NCBI GenBank assembly: GCA_023213315.1
Contig: JAKCPI010005185.1
Location: 92,178-156,177 of the forward strand
Direction of reading: 5' to 3'
DNA length: 64,000 bases
Source: Euborellia annulipes
Taxonomy: Eukaryota; Arthropoda; Insecta; Dermaptera; Anisolabididae
A program made the translations under genes and the position numbers. Positions 21,046 to 31,952 of the stretch are shown here, in pieces. Below the pieces are notes generated by a model. It saw only the letters and a program-made list of their open reading frames with translations. It was not told the DNA's origin and ran no database searches. Position 1 is the first letter of the stretch, and every line of letters starts with the position of its first letter.

Positions 21046-22371
21046 GCTCGTCTTCCAAACACCTAGAATTTTCAGAAATGTTTAATTACATGTATATATC
21101 ATATAAAAAAATCTCATAAATATAGATTATATAAAATTACATGTTTATTATTATTTTTTTTTATTATTTATTAAATTAAATTCATTTCCTAGTCTTTAAT
21201 AATTGAAATAAATTTTTTAAATCTAGAACATTTCCGATTAAATGGTTTAAATAGAGCTCTGCAAGGGCTAACTAGTCAGGAACGAATGTCCTGGCCCCGT
21301 GATATATGTGAGCGATAAACGAGAGCAACATTTGCAGAACCCTTTTACCACGGGGCCAGTGTCTATGACGTCAGCAGCTGGGACCCCCCTAAGAAATGAA
21401 ACTATTTGCCGTTATGAATTACTCGTGATATTTCTTCATAACGTTACCCCATACTCGAGCCACGTCCTTTGCGCTGTTGCCACCCAAAATATGAAATATC
21501 GTCATGGGAAAACAAAATGATTATCACTGTAGTAAGTTTCCCGCCTCCCTTGACTGGTAGTTAGAATATAGCCTACTAGGAATGCTTTGGGAGGTTTATG
21601 ATTGTCTTAAAGAAATTTGGGGGCTTTTTAAGAGGATGCCAAAACAAAAAAATTTCAAATCACAAAAAGGAAATATTTTTTTTTTAATTTCTCTCAAATT
21701 AATTATTAGTATAATAGAAAACAAATTTTTTTATTAGTTCTATTGTATAATTAAAATCAAATTAACTCATAAAAAATGCGATTGACAAATTTTAAGCTAG
21801 TGAACATATTTTGATAAGAATTCATATTATTGACATCATTGAAAAAAAATAAATAAATATGAAAGCTCAATAAAAAAATTGATATAAAGGCTAATAGCAT
21901 ATATATATATTTACTGTATATCACTAGATATATCATGAAATCGATTCCGGCTAAAATATCATTAATATTTAAAATGGATTCATTAAAAAGTTAAAGATTG
22001 ATGAGAACCGGGGTAAATTATTTTCCCAAAAATGAAGTAATATAAAAACTAATGTATTTTCCGTCAGAGTAGAGCAATGAAAAATAAATTTATCGGAAAT
22101 TTCGTTATATAAACATATCGTTAATTTTGTTAGGATATAGACTCCATATAGAAATAAAAAAATTCGTATAAAAAGATATATATACCTTTATATATAAACA
22201 TGCTTAGAAATGAAATTATTTATTTGGATAAATAGGCTACTCATTTATTCTAATATTATTTTATCTATATAATATAGAGTATATCGTAATCACTAAGTGC
22301 TTTCGTCTTGCTTACCAAATAGTGTATGCAGGGTGCCAAGACCTAAGCTCTAAAGTGGATCAGACCAAACA
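21046..22371. other. Unique DNA with a GC-richer patch
   Basis: The patch 21240-21560 has an inverted pair CTGGCCCCGTG / CACGGGGCCAG (21291-21358) around ~45 bases. A 73-residue frame overlaps it but shows no recognisable domain. The rest is AT-rich. Confidence 0.4.
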
Positions 22372-22834
22372 TACCGCTGTGATCAAAAAGTAGTAAGATT
22401 TTTCAAATAAAACAAAAAAGGTATATCACTCTTCAAAATTTTCATCTTCAAATTACTCTCCTCCGGTATCAATACACTTATACCAACTTTGTTATTCCAA
22501 TCTTTGATACATTTGATATACTCGATTTACGGGATGCCTTCTTTACCTCCTCAATCTAGTCAAAACGATGAACACGAAGTGGTTTTTTGAGTTTCGGTCA
22601 GACGGAGCTAAATCAGGTGAATAGGACTGTTGCGGAACGATATGAGTGAAGTAGATGAAAATTTCTAGAACAACCATACGATGGCATTGATGACAAAACC
22701 AAGAGTTGACGCAAACGACGCATAACGCCCAAATAATATTCCTTATTGACAGTTTGACCAGACGGAAGGAAAATACGGCGATAGTCGAAAAAAACTGTAA
22801 ATTGAAGTCTAACTAATTTTTGATCACAGTAGTA
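22372..22834 (-). mobile_element. mariner internal-deletion derivative, both TIRs retained
   Basis: Left end TACCGCTGTGATCAAAAAGT and right end (complement) TACTACTGTGATCAAAAATT are inverted repeats at TA. It is 463 bp against about 1.2-1.3 kb for typical mariners, so most of the transposase gene is gone. Confidence 0.85.
22405..22780 (-). pseudogene. mariner transposase C-terminal remnant
   Basis: Minus-strand translation gives GQTVNKEYYLGVMRRLRQL, then a stretch with PKLKKPLRVHRFD, and later WYKCIDTGGE near the end, in an order expected for the C-terminal third of a mariner DDD transposase. Several frameshifts and stops interrupt it, and the N-terminal HTH part is missing. The frame lies between the two TIRs. 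It cannot encode an active enzyme. Mariner transposases act as nuclear DNA cut-and-paste enzymes at TA targets. Confidence 0.85.
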
Positions 22835-23104
22835 CGTACTTTAGCACACGTGATCTCCGAAGAAATTAATCGAAAAATCAATTAAAAAATTTAGGTTGCT
22901 TACTATGAACACATTTGTGCAACCCTCGTAATAACATAAATAACCCCCTTACCCTCTATCCCACTAATCTAAATGAGAATAATAAATTAATTATCCTAAT
23001 AACTGCAATCCAAAATATTTTTTTTCTATAAACTTCACTTCTTGTTTATCATTTTGATACGTCTGGCTAAATGGGATATGACGGAGACCAATAAGAATAA
23101 GAAG
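22835..23104. other. Unique DNA
   Basis: Nothing recognised. Confidence 0.4.
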
Positions 23105-23172
23105 AATTCTCGTGTTAATAAGCTTTTAAACAAAATCGGCCAAAAAGTACTAGTACTTTACTGATGTACTTT
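23105..23172 (+). mobile_element. Family A repeat, copy 10 (central box only)
   Basis: AAACAAAATCGGCCAAAAAG followed by TACTAGTACTTTACTGATGT; borders are abrupt. Confidence 0.8.
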
Positions 23173-24337
23173 TAAAAAATCTTTATGCTTATGAAATCTC
23201 TATTTCGTTTAAAAGACCCAAATCGTACGTGTGATACTTCCCGGATGTACATAAGACGTAACTTTGCTATTTGGGATTTGACTAGAATTAATGTTCTTTT
23301 TTAGAATCTTAAGACAGAAGAAGAGTTTGTTTGAAATTTTTTGGTCAACCTGACGTTATTTCCTCTAGTATACAAACATTTTATAGTTTTAGAGATTAAG
23401 AAAAATTACGGTGCTCATTCTTGATTAAGTCCTTAAACAAACTTAAAATTGAAATTAAATTGTTGTCAGGATCGTACTATTTGAAAAGGAGAGAGAGATG
23501 AGGGTGTTATGATCTCTCAAGTTCAAAATATAAAATAAACAAGATTTCTGGTAGGCTCAAAATTTTTTATTATTCTTCGACAAATAAAACATAAATAATA
23601 AAATGTTAACCGGGAAAATGAGTGCAGGCCAGCCAAAGCAAAAGAGATCTTTATTTTTTCTAACAATTTTGGTTCGTTTCTCATGTATAGAAGAGGGTCA
23701 CTAGAAAAAAGATTGAAATAAATCAGGCCAGCAAAATTTTACCATTTGAGATCTTCCTAGAGGGGAGCTTATTTTGCTGACAAGGGCGAAGGAGGGAGTT
23801 AATTGTTGCTTACATAATCATTATTAAACGAAAAAAGTTCGTTGTTCATTTAAAAAACATGATTGCAATATTATCTCTCTATATATTTTTTATATAGGTA
23901 AAATTTTTATTTGGATTTTTCCAACTTCTCTATGATTTGGATATTAAATATTATTTTTTTCAAAACAGCCAATCTCAAAAGTTTTTATTTATTTTTTTTT
24001 CTGTAGGGGGGCCGGGGGGGGGGGGGGGGATCAGAGTACTACATTCTATGAAAAGGAGAACTTCCATTTTTGAGTTTAACAGTTTTTATAAACAATTGAA
24101 AATCTTTATGTGGATTTTTCCAACTTCTCTATGACTCGGATATTAAATATGCTTTTTTCAAAAGAGAGAAAGTAAAAAGGCCGCCTAAAAAAATGTGTTT
24201 AGACAAAGGAGTTTAAAACAGTCAGAAATTTGCTTACGTAATACTTGAACAGCCTCTTTGGTCTATTCCATTTAGAAAATATTTTAATATTATTTAAAAA
24301 AAAAAAAAAACTCCAAATAATTTCCAACATATTTTAT
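23173..24337. other. Unique DNA with a spaced direct repeat
   Basis: GGATTTTTCCAACTTCTCTA then TGA..CGGATATTAAATAT occurs at 23911-23950 and 24111-24150, flanking a poly-G tract (24005-24029). No coding gene seen. A Harbinger scrap TTACGTAATACTTGAACAG is at 24233-24251. Confidence 0.55.
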
Positions 24338-24700
24338 TTAAGGTGCGTCTCGGGGTGTTAATTTTGGGAGATTTCAGCGGCTACAATTTTGAAGCTATCG
24401 ACCTCAAATTTTTTTCCTTTTTTTGATTTTCAAAAAAATAAAATTTTTTTTTAGATAAATCGCATTAAATAAAAGACATTTTTTAAAAAATTCGCTCTAT
24501 ATCTTATAAATAATTAAATTAGTAATCAATGTGTTAAAAAATAATTTATTTTTTATCCTTAATTAATTAGCTGGAATCTTTAAAATGAAATGGAATAAAT
24601 CCCTTGTATTCTTATGGGAAAAACTAACGCCATCTCTTGCCGCCTCGAGTAACTCGCTAGTAAATGGTCTTCTAACGGCTTTTCGAGACGCGCACCTTAA
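24338..24700. mobile_element. piggyBac-like MITE, copy 2 (TTAA-flanked)
   Basis: Ends TTAAGGTGCGTCTCGGGG and CTTTTCGAGACGCGCACCTTAA (18 of its bases pair with the left end). The interior matches 6988-7387 over most of its length. Confidence 0.8.
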
Positions 24701-24871
24701 GTCTTTATAAATAAAATATTTTTACTGGTGGATAGGCAACTAATAAGACAAATCGAGGATAGAAGAAATGAAAGAAAGGAACCCAAACTGCCTCCCTCCA
24801 CTCTTTCTTCTTGCAGTTGGAGAAAAAAAATCTTGTCAGTGAAATTAAACAAATTCGTTATCAGCCTTTAA

Positions 24872-24962
24872 CACTCATGTCAAACTCATTTATGCCACGG
24901 GCCAGATTAGAGTTATCCAGGCTAAGACTCTCGGGGAAGGGAGCAATCCCCTCCCGGACAAA
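24872..24962. mobile_element. hAT-like element, one end
   Basis: CACTCATGTCAAACTCATTT then ATGCCACGGGCCAGATTAG is a form well known from Charlie-type hAT ends. No matching second end was found within the window. Confidence 0.45.
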
Positions 24963-25407
24963 GAAAATGGAACTTTTTAATACCCAAAATTTCATTTTTA
25001 AGTATACTTAGGTATTTGTAGGTACAAGTAAAAATATATCTTACGCAATAAAAAAAACCCTTTAAGAGAGGACCATTGCCACAAAGCTTTATATATCTAA
25101 GCTTTGATGGCTTTAAAAATAGGATTGTAGTTTGACGACGACAATAGTAAGGAAATACTATTTGGTCGAATCGTTATAGAATTGTTGATTGAATGAAAGT
25201 TCACAAAGCAAAATAGAATTCGGTATGGAATACACGAGTCCCTATTTGGAAGAGATCAAAAGAGCCGACATATGCATGGTTTGTATAAACGAGAGCTCAG
25301 ATATCGAGGCGAATCCTAACCTCAAATACCTGCAAGTTTTAATGCAAAAAAAAAAAAATCTCTAATTTGAAAATTCGCTATTGTTGCGTGTCTGATTATG
25401 TTATTAT
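24963..25407. other. Unique DNA
   Basis: No gene or repeat recognised. Confidence 0.4.
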
Positions 25408-25672
25408 TAGCTATATCTTTTACCTATATATGTAATATATAGTGAGAAAGTATTGCGATCATGTCAAAAATTCTATGTCGAGATTTTGATGAAAATATAT
25501 GTTTTGAGGTCCTCTGAGTCCAAAAAAGTGGGTCCCACAAATTGATCTGAGCCAAAAAGTACTAGTAGGCTACTTTACTGAAATACTTTTTCAGTTTTTT
25601 CGATTTCCTCAAAATTGGCTCTAAGTATTTTGATTAAAATTCATAAGTCAACTATTTTTTAGAAATTCAAGG
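25408..25672 (+). mobile_element. Family A repeat, copy 11 (5' half, internal deletion)
   Basis: Opening hairpin TCTTTTACCTATATATG..AGTGAGAAAGTATTGCG, the TTTTGAGGTCCTCTGAGTCC part, then a jump from CACAAATTGATCTGA straight to GCCAAAAAGTACTAGTAG, so the GT tract and ~100 bases are deleted. Confidence 0.85.
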
Positions 25673-26318
25673 GGTTGTGAGCTCACGAATTTCAACTTTA
25701 TATTAAGATGATTTATTTTTATTTTATTATTTTAATTTTGAAATATATCTACTTAGAGCAGTCAGCTTCACAATCTTAGTGAAGTCGTGTAAGACGCGTT
25801 TTGAAACTTTATTTCTAGTTTACCTAAAATTTTAATTATGCTCATTTATGTATTTTTTTCACTTCTTATTTTGAGTTTGTCACTTGAAGTTTCATATGAT
25901 ATTCTTATTAAATAAAAAAAAAAAAAATGAAATTAAAATTTAAGAATAATACAATGATTTATTCGTTATATAAAGAAAACTCGTTAAAAAAACTTATTCT
26001 AAAAGTTCATTTAACTTTTCAAATTGATTGAATTGATTGATTTAGTATGAGAGTATAAATCTTTCCAATATAAACTTTGCGAATTTTTCTGAATGTAATA
26101 ATTTAACAATAATAAAAATAAAAAAAATAAAAAACTTTTAAAAATTATAGGTAATTTTAAAAAAAGAAATGAATTCATATATAATATATATATATGATTT
26201 TTTTTAAATTTGATTTGACTAAAGAAACTTTTTTCCAAAGACAATATTTCATTTATAAATTAAAATGAAGTGAAACTTATTGTAATATCATGCTTTTTTA
26301 TGTAAACACTTGCTTTGA
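25673..26318. other. AT-rich DNA
   Basis: Low complexity; a frame on the minus strand at 26011-26244 is compositional. Confidence 0.45.
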
Positions 26319-26580
26319 TGTGTCTAACTTCATGGGAATCAGTGTAGATGGCGCAAAAATTTGAATCTAACTTCATAGATGGCGCTGACGACGTTCTTTA
26401 TATGATACACGTAACGGTTTCTTAGAGGTTAGTTCACTTGAGTCAGTGCAAGTGCACGGTACTTCAAAACGACCGCAGAATAAGCAGTCGAAACGTTGTA
26501 CAGTATTTATATTTGTAATAAATAATTAGGCCTAATACAAATTGTGGTCTATAATTAAAAATTCCCGTAATAATAATGAA
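26319..26580 (+). mobile_element. Penelope-like or retrozyme-like 3' segment
   Basis: TCTAACTTCAT precedes GATGGCGC twice (26323 and 26373 onward). Then comes AGTTCACTTGAGTCAGTGCA, a decayed hammerhead motif, and AATACAAATTGTGGTCTATA. The middle part recurs on the minus strand at 32760-32850 and the last part in the foldback at 1081-1211. Confidence 0.55.
26459..26501 (+). ncRNA. Decayed hammerhead ribozyme motif
   Basis: Stem I arms GTAC (26459-26462) and GTAC (26498-26501) enclose stem II CGAC/GTCG, AAAC and GTT. The position expected to read CUGANGA reads TTCAAAA, so the catalytic core is lost. Its relative at 32774-32816 has TTGACAA there. Confidence 0.55.
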
Positions 26581-27089
26581 GTGAAACTTGTTTACGCATG
26601 GTAGGAAGTTCTATTTCTGCCCGTGAAAGCATTACGAAACGCTGCATCCCCTCCAATACCTTTGAATTGGAAATTCGTTCACATGCAAATTTTGATTGGC
26701 ATGTTCAGTGACATCACCGGAGACATTAAAAACAGTGCTGTCGACTTAATAGATCCTAATTTTTTTTTCCTTGAATTTAAATAAAAGTTTCACTTTTCTA
26801 ATGTATAGCAAGAATAATTTGCTTTTTTATAAAAAGGATAGAATTTAATTTTTTTTTTTTTTTTTTACAAAAAGATTTTATAATCTGATTGGGGGTTTAA
26901 AAGAAAATTTAAATTTCATTGAAAATGTTTATTAAATATCTTGAAAAATTTTTTTTTTCTTTTTAAAGATCTTATTTTAATTTCTATAAAAATCCATTTA
27001 GGCGGTTTTCTAATTAAGATCTCGATATTAGTTTAGGTTAGATAAACATGACAAGTTAACAATTTGCATGCGACATGTTTCATTCAGGA
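26581..27089. other. Unique AT-rich DNA
   Basis: Poly-T tracts; nothing recognised. Confidence 0.45.
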
Positions 27090-27380
27090 GCTATCTGCCC
27101 TAAATGGTAGTTAATTGAAGGTAGGGTCTCCTGTCAGCGACCCTTTTGACCTGAACATTAATCGAACCGCAAGGGGAGAGAACCAAGCCAAGGGGGGGGG
27201 GGGAGGAGACATAAACAAAAGCATCGCAACCCGGAAGTAAGCAGCCAAGAACAGCTCTCCAGCTAATTAATTGTCCACTCGCCTTGGCCTTCCGTGTTGA
27301 GGGCGGAGGGAGGGGCCTCGGACCAAAGGCCCAGGGGGTTCAAACCTACTTCAATCGGACACTCAATTTGCATGCCGACA
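27090..27380. promoter_or_regulatory. GC-richer unique patch with ETS-type site
   Basis: About 290 bases contrast with the AT background and lack repeat partners in the window. CCGGAAGT (27231-27238) is a strong ETS consensus and there are G tracts. It could be a promoter or regulatory patch, but no transcript start or coding exon can be shown. A 122-residue frame starting at 27284 has no recognised domain. Confidence 0.25.
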
Positions 27381-27985
27381 AACAACTTCTCAATAACTTG
27401 ACAATTTTACACAATAAAAATTTATTTCTATTAATAGAAAGGTTAGAAAACAAGATTATAATCACCATTAAGACTGCCACTTTTTTTGCAATTAGAGTAC
27501 GTTGGAAAAAAGTACATAGTGTCAAAATAAAGAATTATTTATTTTTCTATAGCATTTTATTTAAAAACATATTTTTTATTGCTTTTCGCAAGTTTTATCA
27601 AATTATTATCATTGCTAAACAAATGCACAGCATCTTTACAGTCTATATTTAATTTAAAGTAATTAAGTAATTCATTTTTTACAAGGTTCAGAGACGCTTT
27701 GTTTCTTTCGTCTCGCCATTTGCTATTCATCACTGAAAAAGCTCTATGCTGATGTTGTAGGAATAGACATTAAAAATGAAATTACTTTACACAAGTTTGA
27801 AAAATTATCATGTCTTATTAAATACTTGTTCTGTTTTAGGCAAAAATGCTTACGACCAAACTTTTTTGAATCCTAGAAAAATTAAATCATGCAAAATAAA
27901 GTATTTGTCCGTACTTTATTGATCTCGTAAAGTATAGAGTATAATTACCCGAAATAACGTACAATACTTTATTATAAAGTACTGG
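27381..27985. other. AT-rich DNA
   Basis: Repeated TACTTTA/TAAAGTA words occur at 27890-27985; no gene recognised. Confidence 0.4.
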
Positions 27986-28237
27986 CTCAGGGGCCCACAT
28001 CTTGTGGGTACGTGGATGGCGACCACGAGCTGCCCGAGCTGGGACAGGCAGTCCTATTCTTTGTATGTCTGTCTCTTCCTTCTATATTTTCAACAGGCGT
28101 CAGACCGTTTGACGGGCCGGCCTGTCCTATACTTGCCGGTCGCAAAAATAAATGATAGGGGGGGATGGAGGGAAAGACTGAGGTCCGCCGACCCCGCACC
28201 GCGGGAAGTCGAGAATAGAAGAAGAAGAAGAAGAAGA
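27986..28237 (+). mobile_element. GAAG-tailed SINE-like element, copy 2
   Basis: Full-length relative of 12510-12753, ending in GAAGAAGAAGAAGAAGAA. Frames over it on either strand are by-products of its higher GC. Confidence 0.85.
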
Positions 28238-28365
28238 GATTTTATTATAAAATAAGGGTGGCAATCCTAATCACTATAGGGTAGGGTATAGGTATGATTT
28301 TTTTTTTTAAGTATTTTTGGCATCGCAGGACATTGTATTCTATTTAATCAATTATTGTTGTACCA

Positions 28366-28515
28366 GGTCTTATTATCTTTATATTATTTATAATTCTTCT
28401 GTACATGTGTACGTATGTGTCATTCAACTCCTCCTAAACATCTGAACCGATTTTGATGAAATTTTTTGTGTTTCAGTAGGTCCCTGGGTGGTTAAGATTC
28501 ACAAAAAAATATAAT
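28366..28515 (+). mobile_element. Helitron-like fragment
   Basis: ATCTTTATATTATTTATAAT leads to CAACTCCTCCTAAACATCTG and AACCGATTTTGATGAAATTT, a phrase widely seen at 5' parts of insect Helitron families. The 3' end is not identifiable. Confidence 0.4.
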
Positions 28516-28757
28516 TTCATGAATAATAATAATAATTCATAGTATGAGCGTTAATGTCGATTGTCTGGAATTTTGAATCATTTGAAAAAAGTGTCAAAAT
28601 CTTCTCATCTATAATAATGAAAAAATACTAATTCCATCCCGAGACCGCCAGGGCCTAGCTGGGAAGGCTTGACCAAGGCCACATTTGATAAAATTTCTTC
28701 TGTAGTTCTGTTCCTGGATCCTTTCAGATGGAATTAGGCAGCTAATTAAAAATTTTT
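28516..28757. other. Unique DNA
   Basis: No feature recognised. Confidence 0.4.
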
Positions 28758-28905
28758 GGAACCAAGCTCTTTAACGCGCCTTACGCAGGGTGAATTGGGA
28801 GAAAATGTAACGTAACAAAAATGCGTTGGGAACGTGCCCGAGCGACGGCGGAGGAAGGCGAGATTAGCCGAAGCCTCGGCGAGGCCACGCCCATCTTCTC
28901 CTTCT
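28758..28905 (+). mobile_element. GGAACGAAGTTC MITE, copy 1 (right end lost)
   Basis: Left end GGAACCAAGCTCTTTAACGC, then TTACGCAGGGTGAATTGGGA and the GC-rich core GAGCGACGGCGGAGGAAGGC and GAGGCCACGCCCA. The right end present in the copies at 40504 and 49932 is missing. Confidence 0.75.
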
Positions 28906-29779
28906 CTTTATTTCCTATTATCTAATAATTTTATCTCCGATATTCATGATTATCTAAATTCAGAAATAAATGCTTATTATTATAGAATTTGATAGAATTC
29001 AAAATTATCATTTTTTTAAAAATAAATTTTAATCTGAATATATTTATCTTCTGCCTATATATTGTAGGATTTTCACTTGCCTCCCTCTGTCCACTCCTAG
29101 CCAATCCCAGGGGCAATGTACCCTTAGCCTTGCCCCCTTCTCCTTTGTTAACCCACATCTTTGCTTGAGGGTGGGGGCAAATGAAATTAAATTTCATTTA
29201 TGTAGTATTCCATTAAATTTCCTTTTTTTTTTAAAGATATAAAATATAATCATCCAAATGCGTAGAATGTTGAACAAGTTTTTGTTGCATTTATCATTTA
29301 TTCACGATGCTTTGTTGTATCTTGAATATTAACGAAGTTCTAAGTCTGAGACACTTATCTCAATTTGACTGACTAATAAGATTTTCATCAATTTTCTAAA
29401 ATATTAATGTTGAAATGTTAAGATGGTTTAGTAAATTTTTATAGAGACAGCCAGAGAATGTATTAATTAAAATAACTGATTTTAAGGTTTACTATTGGTT
29501 TGGATGTGCTCAAACATCATAATTTAATATAATTATTGTCGGAAATTATATTTCCATTTTATTATATTCGTCAATCGAATAAAAATTTCCGACAAAATTA
29601 TTAAAAAATCCTGCTCGAACGTCTGCAAACCCTGTAAACCTTCAAATCAGTATAATCAGCAGTTATATTGATGCCCACTAGTCGGGTAAAATTCCTGATC
29701 ATATATTAGGGGAATTTCTTCATGAAGAGGAAGTTTGAGTGCAAGTAGGAGTGACCTCTAAATTTGTATGTCAAATAAC
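28906..29779. other. Unique DNA
   Basis: The minus-strand 88-residue frame at 28931-29197 has no recognisable domain. An inverted pair AATTATTGTCGGAAATTATA / TCCGACAAAATTATT occurs near 29533-29605. Confidence 0.4.
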
Positions 29780-29935
29780 TTTGGCATTGCCCTCGAGGCT
29801 TGGTTAGTATGCTGGCCATTTGTACCAAGGTTCGCGGATTCGCGATAAAGATTTGTTTAATTTTAATTGAATAATTAGTGAGGGGTCTGAATGGCCATAG
29901 ATGCCGAAAAAGACAAAAAAAAAACTTCGGCATTT
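29780..29935 (+). mobile_element. tRNA-derived SINE (family S2), decayed
   Basis: GAGGCTTGGTTAGTATGCTG is A box-like, AAGGTTCGCGGATTCGCG B box-like. The tail AGTGAGGGGTCTGAATGGCC then GATGCCGAAAAAGAC is shared with the copy at 36981. Confidence 0.65.
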
Positions 29936-31146
29936 TACGAAATTTTTTGTTTATTTTTTAATAACTACTTAAAAAATTATGATTATTTGTTTATAACTAT
30001 TTAAAAAATTATGATAATTTTTTTAATCTAGAAAATGCAAAAAAGAGTTGCTATTAGGAAAATTTAAAATATTTTTCAAATCTAAAAATGAAAAAAAAAT
30101 CGAATTATCGAATTATTATTATATTAATATATTATATAGAGATTAAATTCAATAATTTAGTAAATAAAAATAATGAAGCAATTTTACCTGAACAGACGAC
30201 CACAACCTAAAATAAGCTTTCGAATTGGTTAAAACATAACGCCGTCTCTTTGCAAAAATATGCATACGTCTTTTTCTCCTACTTCCCCTGCTTTTCTATT
30301 AGACGGTGGCCTTTTGGGAGAATTCGTGTGATATGTAATGAAATATATATTGCGATCGTATCAAAAATTCGATTTTAATGGGAATACACGTTCCCTGACT
30401 TCAAAAAATTCCTTCCTATCCTGCCAAAAAATGTTTTTACCATTCAGATAATTTTTTAAGATTTATACAACGTACATAGTAGAAAAAAGAACTCGTGCGG
30501 AGCTTTCCCCCTCTCAGACGTTATATTTTGTAACTTGTCTGACCTTGGTTAAAAAATCAATCTCTTAATCGGTTATGCAGAGGATGTAATCTCTGACGCG
30601 TTTTTATTTTGGTAAATACAATATAAATATAACTTTATAGAAAAATTAATATTCCTTTGAGTAGAAGTTGAATTGATTAGTAGATTTGGTTTAGATAGAG
30701 AGTCTCTTTTAGGCGGATATATAATGAAGCTAATGAAGCTTAAGCTTCATACCCTCCGAGCCCAAATGAATTTAAATTAATCAATTTAATTAATTAAAAT
30801 TAGGCATCTATAGGACTCGTTGGCTTTAAGGCCTCGAAATATGTAGATCCGGCTTTCGACTCATCCTTGAGTTTATGAAGATTTTATTATGTCTCTCAAA
30901 CGTTGACGTGGTCATATTTGAGTAGAGAGTGAGTGCATATATAATATGAAATTTTTCTTATTAACTCTCTCTTCTCTTGTTTTGCTTTCGCAAACAGGGC
31001 GAAGAAATTATTTGCGATCGTGTTGAACACGCTGAGCTTTTCTCTTAAATATATACAAGCTGACTCAATTTTAACATAACAACATCCGATAGAAGTCTCT
31101 TAGTTTAACAAATTTAATATATCATGTTTTGCAAAAAATTGATCAC
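29936..31146. other. Mostly unique AT-rich DNA
   Basis: Contains one family A scrap at 30335-30413 (GCGATCGTATCAAAAATTCG then GGAATACACGTTCCCTGACT). Nothing else recognised. Confidence 0.5.
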
Positions 31147-31249
31147 AAGAAATAAAAAAATCTGGTATGACTGGTCACACAACACACAACTTTCTCTTGT
31201 GTTCTGTGCTGATTTTTTTGTATCGACATATATTTAGTTTCCGACAGTA

Positions 31250-31466
31250 CGGTCTCATCATTATAATGGAGATATCAACCAGATTGGAATGATCAAGGTT
31301 CAATAAAACTTCCAGTTTCGGCCTGAATTTATTTGGCCATCTTCAGTTATTGGGAATTATAGTGCATAGTGCAAGTCCACATGTGATCAAACCGGGATTT
31401 GTCAATAATAAAATTTTTTTGCTTCATACAAAATTATATGACTTCTGTGCCCAAGCTCAGAGATAA
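31250..31466 (-). mobile_element. Hammerhead-bearing insertion in family A
   Basis: Flanked by similar 11-mers ACGGTCTCATC (31250) and ACGGTCTTATC (about 31456), possibly a target duplication. It carries the complete hammerhead motif at 31301-31352 on the minus strand, so it may be a small retrozyme-like or Penelope-derived unit. Confidence 0.5.
31301..31352 (-). ncRNA. Hammerhead ribozyme, type I, complete core
   Basis: Minus strand: stem I 5' arm CAATAA, core CTGAAGA, stem II TGGCC..GGCC(G) closing an 11-base loop AAATAAATTCA, GAAA, a minimal stem III CU-GGA-AG, UU as the U16.1-H17 step, then stem I 3' arm TTATTG, which pairs perfectly with CAATAA. All invariant core positions of the hammerhead (CUGANGA, GAAA, UH) are present in the right order. 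Type I hammerheads with very short stem III are known in Penelope-like retroelements, where they self-cleave RNA. Activity here is inferred. Confidence 0.75.
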
Positions 31467-31611
31467 ACGGTCTTATCTTTTCTATGAACTACAAGAGTAA
31501 AGTGTGCTTCAAAAGATTTCAATAGCAAAATTAAAATATACATATTAAAGAGCAACTAAAAAATAATTGATTTATTAATTTTAATCAAAATCGTTGGAGC
31601 GAATTTTGAGA

Positions 31612-31650
<39 letters not shown>

Positions 31651-31952
31651 ACTGAAAAAGTGCATCAGTAACGGTACTTTTTGGCTGATTTTGTTCAAAA
31701 GCTTCCTATCACGTCTCAGGGGGGTACCTAACTTAAATATAAAATTTCAACCTCATAGCTCTTTTAGTTCTTGAGATATTTTGTTCACAGTAACATACAT
31801 AGGGCTAAAGAACATGTCGCAAAAACCACTTTTTATGATTCAGTGGACCTTAAAACGTGTATTTCCATCAAAATCTCTACATCGAATTTTTGACATGAAT
31901 TTAATACTTCCTCTCTGTATATATGTTACATATATAGGTACGAGAAAGTAAT

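Larger units (their letters stand above)
31147..31952 (-). mobile_element. Family A repeat, copy 13, with an internal replacement
   Basis: Minus strand: opening hairpin at 31915-31952, GGTCCACTGAATC region, AGCTTTTGAACAAAATCAGC, then a 30-A tract, and the terminal hairpin (31153-31217, one arm shortened). Between 31250 and 31466 foreign sequence with a hammerhead motif replaces the usual ACCATGGCAACC region; the host has an A-tract at 31619-31649. Confidence 0.8.

Noticed and set aside
21291..21358. CTGGCCCCGTG inverted pair as a MITE
   Set aside because: Only 11 bp of inversion, no matching flanks or second copy in the window; left as part of unique DNA.
27284..27652. 122-residue plus-strand frame
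   Set aside because: Starts in a GC-rich patch and continues into AT-rich low complexity; no recognisable domain, splice context or codon pattern.
27987..28255. Frames of 70-83 residues on both strands
   Set aside because: Both lie over a GAAG-tailed SINE copy; similar frames recur in other copies only by shared sequence.
27960..28260. Target duplication for the SINE at 27986 (TTTATTATAAA on both sides)
   Set aside because: The left copy is separated from the element start by seven bases, so it is not a direct flank; AT-rich coincidence is likely.
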